Shown here: in pieces, positions 26,757 through 34,419 of the stretch | How the letters are laid out: each line of letters opens with the position of its first letter | Position numbering within the stretch: the stretch's first letter is position 1 | Assembly: GCA_965260935.1 (NCBI GenBank) | Contig: OZ253374.1 | Span: forward strand, 62,001 to 126,000 | Source: JBBROS01 sp965260935 | Lineage (GTDB): Bacteria; Pseudomonadota; Alphaproteobacteria; Acetobacterales; Acetobacteraceae | Direction of reading: 5' to 3' | Length of the DNA stretch: 64,000 nt | Position numbers and translations under genes: made by a program | The notes under the pieces: generated by a model | What the model was told of the DNA's origin: nothing | Seen by the model: the letters and a program-made list of their open reading frames with translations, nothing else | The model's database searches: none

Positions 26757-28040
26757 GTGGTCCGATTGGGAGAACTTGTGATGATTCTTGACCTTCACCG
26801 CCAAGGGCTGGGCGTATCCGACATCGCCCGGCGCACTGGCTTCGACCGCAAAACGGTTCGCCGCTACATCGCGCGGGGGCTTGAACCGCCGGCCTACACG
26901 CCGCGGCCGCCGCGCCCGACCTTGCTCGACGCCCATCACGCCTACTTGCGGGAGCGCGTGGCCGCCTTCCCCGAGTTGCGGGCGAGCCGGCTGCTGCGCG
27001 AGTTGCGCAGCGTGGGCTACCGGGGAGGATACACCCAACTCACCGACTTCCTGCGCAAGGTCCGCCCCGCGGCGGCGACGGCCGGCTTTGAGCGGCGCTT
27101 CGAGACCGCACCGGGCCAGCAGGCGCAGGTGGACTTTGCGCACTTCCGCGCCGAGTTCACCGCCGAGCCTGGCGTGAGCCGGGTTGTGTGGCTGTTCTCG
27201 ATGGTGCTGGGGCACTCGCGGCTGATCTGGGCGCGCTTCGTCGCCCACCAGGATCTGCAGGCCGTGCTGCGCTGCCACGCCGCGGCGTTCGAGGCGCTGG
27301 GCGGCGTGCCGGGCGAGATCCTCTACGACCGCATGCGCACCGCGGTCAGCGGCGAGGACGAGGCCGGCGTGGTCTACAACCCTGCGCTGGTGGCGTGCGC
27401 CCGGCACTACGGCTTCCAGCCCCGGGCGTGCCGCCCCTACCGGGCCAAGAGCAAAGGAAAGGTTGAGCGTCCGTTCCGCTACGTGCGCGAGGACTTCTTC
27501 CTGGCCCGGAGCTTCCGCGACATGGACGACCTCAACGGCCAGCTCCGGCAGTGGCTGGACGGAGTGGCCAACAAGCGCACCCACGCCACGACCCGCCGCG
27601 TCGTGTCCGAACACTTTGCCGACGAGCGATCACACCTCCAGCCGCTGCCGGCAGGCCCGTTCCAGGCGGTGCTGCGGCTGGACCGGCGCGTGACCCGCGA
27701 CGGCATGGTTTCGGTTGGCGGCAACCTTTACAGCGTGCCGGACGGCACGCGTGGCCGCGCGGTGGAGGTGCAAACGCTGGCACACGAGGTCCGCATCCTG
27801 GGCAAGGGCGAGGTGGTCGCGGTTCACCCGGTGCTGGAGGGCCACGGCGGGCGCCGCTTGGCCGCCGGCCACCGCGTCGCGCACCCGACCGCGGCCCGGC
27901 TGCCCGCGTCCTGCGCCGAGGCGCCCATCCCCGGCCGCCCCGGCGAGCAGGTCGCGCGCAGGCCCTTGGCGGTCTACGCCGCCATTGGCGAACGTCTGGC
28001 TGCAGGGACAAGCGCCGCAGCCGAGGAGGCCCGGGCATGA
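26757..28040 (+). CDS. istA: IS21-family transposase IstA
   Basis: 427-aa transposase. The N-terminal helix-turn-helix is LDLHRQGLGVSDIARRTGFDRKTVRRYIARG (residues about 11-40). The integrase core has Asp in APGQQAQVDFAHFR, Asp in GEILYDRMRTAV and Glu in AKSKGKVERPFRY. A C-terminal beta-barrel follows near VSVGGNLYSVPDG. GTG 26757 is chosen because GGAGG lies 9 nt upstream and the protein then starts MVRLGELVMI, as usual for IstA. Stop and istB start overlap (ATGA). Confidence 0.92.
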   Translation: MVRLGELVMILDLHRQGLGVSDIARRTGFDRKTVRRYIARGLEPPAYTPRPPRPTLLDAHHAYLRERVAAFPELRASRLLRELRSVGYRGGYTQLTDFLRKVRPAAATAGFERRFETAPGQQAQVDFAHFRAEFTAEPGVSRVVWLFSMVLGHSRLIWARFVAHQDLQAVLRCHAAAFEALGGVPGEILYDRMRTAVSGEDEAGVVYNPALVACARHYGFQPRACRPYRAKSKGKVERPFRYVREDFFLARSFRDMDDLNGQLRQWLDGVANKRTHATTRRVVSEHFADERSHLQPLPAGPFQAVLRLDRRVTRDGMVSVGGNLYSVPDGTRGRAVEVQTLAHEVRILGKGEVVAVHPVLEGHGGRRLAAGHRVAHPTAARLPASCAEAPIPGRPGEQVARRPLAVYAAIGERLAAGTSAAAEEARA

Positions 28041-28906
28041 GGGAGCGGCACACCGAGGCGGCCCCGGCGACTTTGGAGCGGGTGCGCCAGCACCTGGTGG
28101 GGCTGCACATGCCGCGTGCCCTGGAGGCGCTGGGCGGCGTCGTGCAGCAGCTCGAGCGCGGCGAAACCTCGGCGGTGGAGGCCATTGAGGCCCTGCTCGC
28201 CGACGGGTTGGGCTGGCGCGAAGGCCGGCGGGTCAAGGCGGCGCTGCGCATGGCGCGGCTCGGCGCGGTAAAGACGCTGGACAGCTTCGACTTCTCGTTC
28301 CAGCCCTCGCTCAACCGCGGCCGCGTGCAGGCGCTGGCCCAACTCGGCTTTGTGGACCGGCGCGAGGTGCTGCACCTCCTCGGCCCGCCCGGCACTGGCA
28401 AGAGCCACCTCGCGGTCGCCCTCGGCGTCGAGGCGATCCGGGCTGGGCGCAGCGTTTACTTCATGACCCTGGCCAACCTGGTCACGGCACTCGCCCGCGC
28501 CGAACGGGACGGGAGCCTGCGCGAGCGGCTGCGGTTCCTGTGCCGGCCGCAGCTGCTGATCGTGGACGAGATCGGCTACCTGCCCGTTGTGCCCGGCGGC
28601 GGCAATTTGTTCTTTCAACTGGTCAACGCCCGCTACGAGCGCGGCGCCATGATCCTGACCAGCAATCGCGGCTTTGCCGAATGGGGCGAGGTGTTCGGCG
28701 ACCCTGTCGTGGCCGCGGCCCTGCTGGCCAGGCTGCTGCACCATGCCACCGTGATGCAGATCGAGGGCAACAGCTACCGCATGCGCCAGCACGCCAGCCT
28801 CGTGCCCGAGGCCATGCGCCCGCGGCCCGTCGCGCCACCTCCGCCGCCCGGCAAGCGCCGCGGCAGGCCACCCAAGGACAGGAGCGACGATCAGATCAGC
28901 GGTTGA
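28037..28906 (+). CDS. istB: IS21-family helper ATPase IstB
   Basis: 289-aa AAA+ protein that acts with IstA in target selection. An N-terminal four-helix region includes LVGLHMPRALEAL, followed by the Walker A GPPGTGKSHLAVAL near residue 117 and the Walker B LLIVDEIGYLPV near 175. Sensor-type TSNRGFAEWGEVFGD comes next. The C-terminal tail is Pro/Arg-rich (PPPPPGKRRGRPPKDRS), longer than in many homologues. Translation is coupled to istA by an ATGA overlap. Confidence 0.93.
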   Translation: MRERHTEAAPATLERVRQHLVGLHMPRALEALGGVVQQLERGETSAVEAIEALLADGLGWREGRRVKAALRMARLGAVKTLDSFDFSFQPSLNRGRVQALAQLGFVDRREVLHLLGPPGTGKSHLAVALGVEAIRAGRSVYFMTLANLVTALARAERDGSLRERLRFLCRPQLLIVDEIGYLPVVPGGGNLFFQLVNARYERGAMILTSNRGFAEWGEVFGDPVVAAALLARLLHHATVMQIEGNSYRMRQHASLVPEAMRPRPVAPPPPPGKRRGRPPKDRSDDQISG

Positions 28907-29013
28907 TCACCGCCCGAACCTGGGGAGATTTCAACCGGCAGGTTTGAGGAGCATTCAAGCGGCGTTGACAAGGCCAGCGCCGGCCATCCGGCGCAATCCT
29001 CGAAGCCTGCATA

Positions 29014-29333
29014 CTGCGAGACGGGTCACCCCGTGCTCAGGCGAACATCTGGTTTAGCACTGATCTGGACTGGCAATTGACGCCCTGACGTTTCCAGTCA
29101 GGGCGAGCGCAGTCTAGTCCCCTGCCCCGCTCCGTCTGCCAAACCCGTCAACCCCGACCGCGTGCAGGCGCGCATGAACGGCTGGCACGCCCGTTTCCGC
29201 GCGCCCTCCTCCGGTCGCGACTCGCCGATAGCGGCCAAGGTTCTCCTGTGGCGGCCGGCCCGGCCCTGTCGCCCCCTCGGCCAGCAGACAGCGTCGAGGC
29301 TTGCCGCTGCCCCTGCGTTAGAAGCGCCCCGGC
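29014..29333. other. Intergenic stretch with one perfect hairpin
   Basis: No supported gene. At 29081-29105 the sequence CGCCCTGAC-GTTTCCA-GTCAGGGCG forms a 9-bp stem with a 7-nt loop. It lacks a U-tract on either strand and lies about 230 bp beyond the helicase stop, so its role is unclear. Confidence 0.45.
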
Positions 29334-31238
29334 TCATCCCGCGTTCGGCCGGGCCGGCTTGCCGCGCCGCGGCCCGTCCGCCCGGCCCACCGGCGGCGTC
29401 CACGCCCGCTGCCGCACCGTCCAGGCATAGCGGGCGTCGCCCTCCAGCACCTGCGCATGATCGGCCAGCCGGTTGCGCCCCAGCCAACTGACCGCCGCTT
29501 CCAGCTCCGAAAGGCTCATCTCCGCCCGGGTCTTGTTGCCCATGCTGCGCTTCAGGATCGCGTTGTAGCGGTGATACAGCCCCTGCCCGCGCGGCGCCCG
29601 CATCGCCCCCTCGTCCTCTACCGCCTGCTGCGCCACCAGCTCGCCCACTCGCCGCCGCAGCCGCCGCTCCGCCATAGACGGCGGCTCCAGCAACTCCGCC
29701 TGCTCAGGCTCGTGCTCCGGACGCTGTAACGCCAGCTCCGGCCCAGGCCGCAGCAGCCCGTAGCGCAACCCGAGCGCGTTGCTTTCCAGCGGAACGATCC
29801 CGTCCTCCCGCTCGCGCGCGGCGCGCTGGTCCAGCACCCAGGCAGGCACAGCCCGGCGCGCCACTTCCTTCGGCTTTTTGGCCAATGTGCCCTGCTCCGT
29901 CTCGACGCTGTGGCGGAAACGGGCGAACAGCGGGTCGTCCGGATGGAACACCAGCGCCCGCTGCTTGTCATACGGCCCCGCGTGCGGATCGACCCGGGTT
30001 GCCCGCGCCACCATCTGTTCCAGCCACGCCCGGCTGCGCACGTGCGTCAGCGCCGCGACCACGGCCACCTCCGGCGCGTCCAGCCCCTCGTAGGCCATGG
30101 CCACCGTGACCAGCACGCTCGGCTCGGCCCGGAGCCGGAAGCGGGCCAGCGTGTCGTGAGCGTGCCGTTCATCCGACGTGGCAAGCTGCACCGTCTCCGC
30201 CTGCGACGGCGGCAGCCATTGCCGCAGCACGTCCATGTAGCGCTTGGCGACCGCCTGGTCCGGCGCCACCACCAGCAGCTTGCCCAAGCCCCGCCCCCCG
30301 GCATCGGCATCCGGCCCGCGCCCGGCCCGCCGCCCGGCGCGCAGCGTCCGCGTCGCGTCGAACGCCTGGCGCAGCAGCGCGTCGGCGAAGCCGGTGCGCA
30401 GCGCCGTGAACAGGGCCGGCCGCGTCGTCTCCGTGGGCCAGTGCTGGAACAGCCGGTGCGGGCCGACCGGCGTGCGCGCCTCGTCGAGCCAGCTCGCCTC
30501 GCCGTCCAGCGCGCCGAACAGGATCGGCAGCACGGCGCGCTCGCGCACCGCCTGCGCCCGCGAGTAGCCCACCACGGCCCAGCCGGGCGCGGCCAGATCG
30601 ACCTCCCGCGTCCGCGCCCGCGGCCCTGTGCGGTATGGCAGCCACAGGATCGCCCGCCCGTCCGCCCGCTGCAGCGTGCCCGACAGCAGCAGCCTCAAGC
30701 GCGCGGTCTCGAACAGCGGCAGCAACGCCCGGCTCCACCCGGCGGCGTCGTCCACGCCCGGGTCAGGCGCGAACAGCGGGTCGGGCGCGATGTCCGACAG
30801 CGCCGGCAGGTGGTGCACCTCATCGACCACCAGCAAGGTCGGGTGGCGGCGGAACTCGGCCAGATGCAGGTCGGGGGCGGCGGCTACGCTCTGGTAGGTG
30901 GTGATGTAGCCCTGCAGCCCGCGGCACGGGTCGGGCGCGTTGTCGGCGGCGCGGACGGAAACGGCGTGGCCGAGGGCGTCGCGCCAGGCCGGGTCGGCGA
31001 AGGCCTCCTCGGCTTGCAGGCGCAGGCTGTCGCGCGGCACCACCCAGCAGACGCGCTCGACGATGCCGGCAGCGATCAGTTGCGCGGCGGCGATCACCGG
31101 CAGCAGCGACTTGCCGCCGCCCGGCGTGACGGCGGCGAGGATGTCGGTGACGGCGTCCGCCTGGCCGCCCGCGATGGCTTGGACGATGGCGGCGACTTGC
31201 GACTGATGGGTGCGCAGCGGGCGGGACGTGGCGGGCAA
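29334..31238 (-). CDS. Superfamily II DEAD/DEAH-box helicase family protein, stand-alone
   Basis: 634-aa ATPase with both RecA-like domains. Motif I TPGGGKSLLPV lies near residue 38, the motif Ia region VCWVVPRDSLRLQAEEAF follows, and motif II VVDEVHHLP is near 137. Motif III LLLSGTLQRADGRA is near 188. Domain 2 contains LLVVAPDQAVAKRYMDVL, VTVAMAYEGLDAPEVAVV (motif V) and LEQMVARATRVDP (motif VI). The C-terminal 190 residues are charged, with no recognised nuclease. Similar ResIII-type proteins occur in phages and mobile islands. The gene is alone between an IS cluster and housekeeping genes, so it may be a relic or a defence-type gene; its role is unknown. Confidence 0.85.
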   Translation of the reverse strand: MPATSRPLRTHQSQVAAIVQAIAGGQADAVTDILAAVTPGGGKSLLPVIAAAQLIAAGIVERVCWVVPRDSLRLQAEEAFADPAWRDALGHAVSVRAADNAPDPCRGLQGYITTYQSVAAAPDLHLAEFRRHPTLLVVDEVHHLPALSDIAPDPLFAPDPGVDDAAGWSRALLPLFETARLRLLLSGTLQRADGRAILWLPYRTGPRARTREVDLAAPGWAVVGYSRAQAVRERAVLPILFGALDGEASWLDEARTPVGPHRLFQHWPTETTRPALFTALRTGFADALLRQAFDATRTLRAGRRAGRGPDADAGGRGLGKLLVVAPDQAVAKRYMDVLRQWLPPSQAETVQLATSDERHAHDTLARFRLRAEPSVLVTVAMAYEGLDAPEVAVVAALTHVRSRAWLEQMVARATRVDPHAGPYDKQRALVFHPDDPLFARFRHSVETEQGTLAKKPKEVARRAVPAWVLDQRAAREREDGIVPLESNALGLRYGLLRPGPELALQRPEHEPEQAELLEPPSMAERRLRRRVGELVAQQAVEDEGAMRAPRGQGLYHRYNAILKRSMGNKTRAEMSLSELEAAVSWLGRNRLADHAQVLEGDARYAWTVRQRAWTPPVGRADGPRRGKPARPNAG

Positions 31239-31507
31239 AGGCGAGGCTCCGGCGGGACAACTGGAGAAATGCAGCCGGACTTTGAATCATCGCGGGCTGG
31301 CTGTGAAGAATCCCACGTTTTTCCAGGCATATCGATGCCCTGCAGCGCTGATGCCAGCCGCCCTAACGGGCGATCACTATCAGCATCGCCCTTTCGCGTG
31401 CCGCCGCTTGCCAAGCCGTCGGACATACCGTTCGGCCCAAAGTTAGCCGCTGTAACGGGGCCTCATCTCCGCTACGAACTCATCGGCTCAAGGGAAAGGA
31501 ACACGCA

Positions 31508-31693
31508 ATGTTGGTTGAAGACGACGTGCCGCGGCGGGCGCCGACGATGGCAAATCCTCCGCTTGACCGTCTAGGGGTCACCGAGCTTGAGCGTTACATC
31601 AAAGACCTGCGAGCTGAAATTGCCCGCGCCGAGGCAGAGATTGCCCGCAAGGCCGATCATCGGAGTGCTGCGGAAAGCGTGTTCCGGACGTAG
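31508..31693 (+). CDS. DUF1192 family protein
   Basis: 61-aa small protein typical of alphaproteobacteria. It has the expected EDDVPRR opening and LTELERYIKDLRAEIARAEAEIARK coiled-coil core (LGVTELERY in this case), ending AAESVFRT. Function is not established. AAGGGAAAGGAA precedes the ATG. An internal ATG at 31547 is possible, but the EDD-P-R opening matches the family, favouring the longer form. Confidence 0.82.
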   Translation: MLVEDDVPRRAPTMANPPLDRLGVTELERYIKDLRAEIARAEAEIARKADHRSAAESVFRT

Positions 31694-31703
31694 CAAACAA
31701 AAA

Positions 31704-31727
31704 GGGGGCCGGATGTCTCCGGCCCCC
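31704..31727 (-). terminator. Intrinsic terminator of hsp20
   Basis: GGGGGCCGGA-TGTC-TCCGGCCCCC gives a 10-bp perfect stem with a 4-nt loop. On the minus strand it is followed by TTTTTGTT, so it terminates the leftward hsp20 transcript 22 bp after its stop. It may also slow rightward transcription from DUF1192. Confidence 0.9.
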
Positions 31728-31748
31728 TCGCTTCGCTGCGAGAATGGA

Positions 31749-32219
31749 TTACGCAGCTTTCGCTTCGGTCTGCGCGTCGTTGGCAATCACCATCGGTGCG
31801 CTGGCAGATCCGATCTCGATCCGGCGCGGCTTGAGCGCCTCCGGCACCACCCGCTTCAGGCCGACATGCAGCAAACCGTTCTGCAGATCGGCGCCGTCGA
31901 CCTGAATATGGTCGGCGAGAACGAAGCGGCGCTCGAAGGCACGGCCCGCGATACCACGGTAGAGAACTTCGCTCTTCCGAGCCTCATCCTTTACGCGGCC
32001 GGTGATCACGAGCGTATTTTCCTTCACCACAACGTCGAGATCGTCGTTGCCGAAGCCCGCGACGGCCATGGTCAAGCGGTAAGCGTCATCGCCGGTGCGC
32101 TCGATGTTGTATGGCGGGTAGGCCTGCACGCTCGCCGTCTGTTGCGCGCTGTCAACCAAACGGGCCAGCCGGTCAAAACCGATCGCGGTGCGGAAAAGAG
32201 GGGATAGATCGTACGTCAT
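31749..32219 (-). CDS. Small heat-shock protein, Hsp20/IbpA family
   Basis: 156-aa ATP-independent holdase that binds unfolding proteins in the cytoplasm. The N-terminus MTYDLSPLFRTAIGFDRLARL is typical of IbpA-class proteins. The alpha-crystallin domain runs from YPPYNIERTGDDAYRLTMAVAGF to LLHVGLKRVVPEALKPRRIEI, which includes a conserved A-x-x-x-n-G-L-L-x-V-like strand. A C-terminal anchor I-E-I follows. The 5' leader has features of a ROSE thermometer (32220-32312) and an RpoH-type promoter lies beyond it. Confidence 0.95.
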   Translation of the reverse strand: MTYDLSPLFRTAIGFDRLARLVDSAQQTASVQAYPPYNIERTGDDAYRLTMAVAGFGNDDLDVVVKENTLVITGRVKDEARKSEVLYRGIAGRAFERRFVLADHIQVDGADLQNGLLHVGLKRVVPEALKPRRIEIGSASAPMVIANDAQTEAKAA

Positions 32220-32312
32220 ACTGGAAACCTCCGAAAAGCAAGGTCTATGAAACGGACCGCCCTGATGAGCCGGTCCTAGTCAGGCTCCGAAGCCCCGATT
32301 GGGCGCCTCGAA
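32220..32312 (-). ncRNA. ROSE-like RNA thermometer in the hsp20 5' leader
   Basis: Just before the start the RNA has ACCUUGCUUUUCGGAGGU (32227-32244). Here ACCUU pairs with the GGAGGU ribosome site and leaves a G opposite G next to a U-G pair, the arrangement that defines the temperature-labile ROSE hairpin; UUGCU is the conserved ROSE string. A stable upstream hairpin GGACCG...CGGTCC lies at 32254-32276. GGAGG is 8 nt from the ATG, so melting on heat shock would free it. ROSE elements control hsp20 genes in alphaproteobacteria. Confidence 0.8.
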
Positions 32313-32320
32313 CAGTCCCG

Positions 32321-32349
32321 AAATGGCATTCCAACCGTCCGCGTTCAAG
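32321..32349 (-). promoter_or_regulatory. Candidate RpoH (sigma-32) promoter for hsp20
   Basis: On the minus strand CTTGAA (32344-32349) is followed after about 15 nt by TGCCATTT (32321-32328), close to the heat-shock pattern CTTGAA-N-CCCATNT. It would give a leader of about 90 nt containing the ROSE-like hairpins. Confidence 0.5.
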
Positions 32350-32373
32350 ACCGGCTTTAGGAAAATTTGTGAC

Positions 32374-32389
32374 TGGCACGAGCATTGCA
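32374..32389 (+). promoter_or_regulatory. Sigma-54 (-24/-12) promoter of the nasTS-nirBD-nasA operon
   Basis: TGGCACGAGCATTGCA matches the RpoN consensus TGGCACG-N4-TTGCA/T at every fixed base. It lies 144 bp upstream of nasT, pointing into the operon, as expected for nitrogen-limited (NtrC-activated) expression. No convincing NtrC site was identified upstream by eye. Confidence 0.88.
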
Positions 32390-32532
32390 GCCGCATGATC
32401 GTGGCTAGTGCTTCGACACGTTTCAAAAGGGTTCGGCATGAGTCGAAGCGCTAACTTCGTTCGGCGGGCTGATGCAGCCAAGGGGCTGAAGCGCCCGTTG
32501 GCGTCAGGCCGCTAAACGCGCGCCGGCCACCC

Positions 32533-33102
32533 ATGCGCGTTCTCCTCGCCGACGGGGACCTCGAGCGCGACCTCGCGGTGGAAACCGCGCTGCTGTCTGC
32601 CGGAGCGACAACGATCCTTCGCCCCGGCAAATCCGAGACGCTGCTCGCCGCCGTCGCCCGCAACGCTCCCGAGGTCGTGATCGTCGACATGCAACGCCCC
32701 GACCGCGACGCGCTCGACGACCTGCGCCACCTGACCCGGCACGCCCCCCAGCCGATCGTCATGTTCGTCGACACCGACGACCCGGCCTTCATGGAGGAGG
32801 CTATCGCCGCCGGCGTCAGCTCCTACAACGTCGTCGGCAGCCGCTTACCGGATGTCAAACCCATCATCCGCGCGGCGATCGCCATCTTCCGCCGCTTCAG
32901 CCAAATCGAGGCGGACTTGCGCCGGGCCGAAGCGGGGTTGCAGGACCGTGCGACCATAGACCGAGCGAAAGCGATGCTGATCAAAACCCGACGCTTCTCA
33001 GAGCCGGACGCGCACCGATGGCTGCAACAACAAGCCATGAAACGCGGCCGCCGCCTCGCCGACATCGCCGCCGACCTGCTGCGGGCCTCCGATGCAGGCT
33101 GA
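32533..33102 (+). CDS. nasT: NasT, ANTAR-domain antitermination response regulator
   Basis: 189-aa RNA-binding regulator of nitrate assimilation. A receiver-like domain (MRVLLADGDLERDLAVE, VVIVDMQRPDRDAL, with the Asp in VDMQ) is followed by the ANTAR domain at about residues 130-185: RATIDRAKAMLIKTRRFSEP and HRWLQQQAMKRGRRLADIAADLL. NasT is released from NasS when nitrate is present and disrupts a leader terminator before the structural genes. The order nasT-nasS is reversed relative to the common nasS-nasT. It overlaps nasS by 11 nt. Confidence 0.92.
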   Translation: MRVLLADGDLERDLAVETALLSAGATTILRPGKSETLLAAVARNAPEVVIVDMQRPDRDALDDLRHLTRHAPQPIVMFVDTDDPAFMEEAIAAGVSSYNVVGSRLPDVKPIIRAAIAIFRRFSQIEADLRRAEAGLQDRATIDRAKAMLIKTRRFSEPDAHRWLQQQAMKRGRRLADIAADLLRASDAG

Positions 33103-34102
33103 GCCAAGGTCAGTGCGCCTCGGCATGGTGCGCCTGACCGATGCCGCCCCGGTCGTCCTGGCTCAGACCGCCGGTCTGTTCGCGGCGGAAGGCTTGGCGG
33201 TCCGGATCGCTGTCGAGCCGTCCTGGGCGAACATTGCCGACAAGCTCGCCTGGGGCTTGCTCGATGCCGCCGTCATGCTGCCGCCGCTTGCGATTGCCAT
33301 GCGCCTCGGCTTGCGGGGGCCATCCACCGACCTGATCGTGCCCGCCGGGATCAGCCGCAACGGCAACGCCGTCACGGCCGCGGCCAGTCTGGCGCGCGAC
33401 GTTCTCGCCGGCGGTCGCCCGACCCCCGCCGTCGCCGTCGCCCGCCTGAAGGACGCGATGCCCAACACCCGGCCACTCCGGTTCGCGGTCGTGCACGCGT
33501 TCTCGACCCATGACCTTCTGCTGCGCCTGTTCCTCGAACGAGGCGGGATCGATCCGACGGCGGTCGACATCACCGTCATCCCCCCTGCCAACATGCCGGC
33601 CGCCCTTGCCGCCGGGCAGATCGACGGGTTCTGCGCCGGCGCGCCGTGGAACGGGGTCGCGGCCCAGGCTGGAAGCGGGCGCATGATCGCCGCCTCCTCG
33701 GCCATTTGGCCGAACCATCCGGAGAAATGCCTAGCTGTCCGGGCCGCCTGGTCGGACGCGAATCCGTCGGCGCTGCTGCGCCTGTTGCGCGCGGTGCAGC
33801 GGGCTGCGCGGCGATGTGACGACCCCGGGGAAGCGGCGGGCCTTGCCGCCGTCCTGGCCCGGGACGAATGGGTCGGCGTGCCCGCCCACTTGATCGAAGC
33901 CTCGCTGCCGGGCAATGGCGGGACCGACGTGGATCAGTCGGTGTTCGCTGCCCACGGCGCGAGCGTGCCGACGCCCGCCGACGCCCGCCGGTTCGCGCGC
34001 GAGATGGCGCGCTGGCGCGACATGCCGCCGGACGCGGAAGCGTGGGCGGCAAGCATGTACCGGCCCGACTTGCTCGCAGCATCAGCAAACCTCATGCCGT
34101 AA
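33092..34102 (+). CDS. nasS: NasS, nitrate-sensing NrtA-like protein
   Basis: 336-aa member of the NrtA/SsuA-type binding-protein family without a signal peptide. The chain starts MQAEPRSVRLGMVRLTDAAP directly in the fold, as expected for the cytoplasmic sensor NasS rather than a transporter component. Motifs include LAQTAGLFAAEGLAV, KLAWGLLDAAVMLPPLAIAM, TDLIVPAGISRNGNAVT and GFCAGAPWNGVAA, typical of NrtA/NasF ligand sites. It holds NasT inactive without nitrate or nitrite. The start overlaps nasT. The structural genes begin 318 bp downstream, behind a leader. Confidence 0.88.
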   Translation: MQAEPRSVRLGMVRLTDAAPVVLAQTAGLFAAEGLAVRIAVEPSWANIADKLAWGLLDAAVMLPPLAIAMRLGLRGPSTDLIVPAGISRNGNAVTAAASLARDVLAGGRPTPAVAVARLKDAMPNTRPLRFAVVHAFSTHDLLLRLFLERGGIDPTAVDITVIPPANMPAALAAGQIDGFCAGAPWNGVAAQAGSGRMIAASSAIWPNHPEKCLAVRAAWSDANPSALLRLLRAVQRAARRCDDPGEAAGLAAVLARDEWVGVPAHLIEASLPGNGGTDVDQSVFAAHGASVPTPADARRFAREMARWRDMPPDAEAWAASMYRPDLLAASANLMP

Positions 34103-34180
34103 ATATAGGCGTCTGCTTGTAAATCGCGCATTTTCTGTTCTAGGGGCGCGAAAAACGTGCATGACGCAGTGCAAACATGC

Positions 34181-34196
34181 TGGCACTGTTCGTGCC
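34181..34196 (+). promoter_or_regulatory. Second candidate sigma-54 promoter, upstream of nirB
   Basis: TGGCACTGTTCGTGCC keeps GG and GC at the exact -24/-12 spacing, with TGGCAC fully matching and the -12 box (GTGCC) weaker than TTGCA. It would start a leader of about 210 nt before nirB, the length needed for an ANTAR-controlled attenuator. Confidence 0.45.
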
Positions 34197-34419
34197 CGGC
34201 CCTTACACTCCGGTCTCGGACCAGAGCTCGCAAGGCTGGTTCCGCAGCTTCGCCAACGGCGGCCAAGCGCGATTACGGGCTGGATAACGGCCTTGTTCAA
34301 TAATCAGTGGACCAAGGATGGTTCGCGCAGCCCGGCAATCGCCGGTGCGGAGCAAAGCCCGTGTCACAGCCACGCGAATCGCGCGCGACCACTTTCCCAT
34401 CCGCCCGGAGTGCCGCGCA
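34197..34419 (+). promoter_or_regulatory. nirB leader, probable NasT-controlled attenuator region
   Basis: This is a 223-nt untranslated stretch directly before nirB in an operon encoding the antiterminator NasT. It contains short hairpins, for example CCGGC-AATC-GCCGG near 34334-34347 and CGCC-AAC-GGCG near 34251-34261. I could not find the paired hexaloop hairpins (A at loop position 1, G at 4) expected for ANTAR binding, nor a clear terminator U-tract. The call rests on position and context. Confidence 0.4.

Larger units (their letters stand above)
26640..28957. mobile_element. IS21-family insertion sequence, nested in the IS110 gene
   Basis: About 2.3 kb carrying istA-istB. The left end reads TGAATACTCC, then ACCTGCCGG, then GAAAT and CCCAGG. 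The right end (reverse-complemented) matches the same blocks over about 40 bp: TGAATGCTCC, ACCTGCCGG, GAAAT, CCCAGG. AGCGGC occurs at 26634-26639 and 28958-28963, a likely 6-bp target duplication. Four extra bases (TGAC, 26640-26643) stand between the left duplication and the TGAAT end, so that boundary is uncertain by 4 bp. Confidence 0.87.
25920..28987 (-). pseudogene. IS110-family transposase gene, interrupted by an IS21 element
   Basis: To the right of the IS21 element a short piece reads MAGAGLVNAA (ATG at 28987). To its left the frame resumes TALRLCCQAGPCGYGIHRQL, then PPLIPRKTGERIKTDRRDAVNLARLHRAGELTPVW. Also present are LRALQALRGLALVGAATVVAKLG-type and FGNPRQLMACLGLAPSEHSSGG motifs typical of IS110. 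Removing the insert and one AGCGGC copy gives continuous VNAATALRLC. The true N-terminal RuvC-like domain is not seen and the C-terminus after SSGG departs from the family, so the gene was probably already degenerate. Confidence 0.78.

Noticed and set aside
29081..29105. Terminator for the helicase gene
   Set aside because: Perfect stem but no U-tract on either strand and over 200 bp past the stop.
34150..34180. NtrC site before nirB (GTGCA repeats)
   Set aside because: The GTGCA copies are direct, not inverted as in TGCAC-N-GTGCA, so the match is poor.
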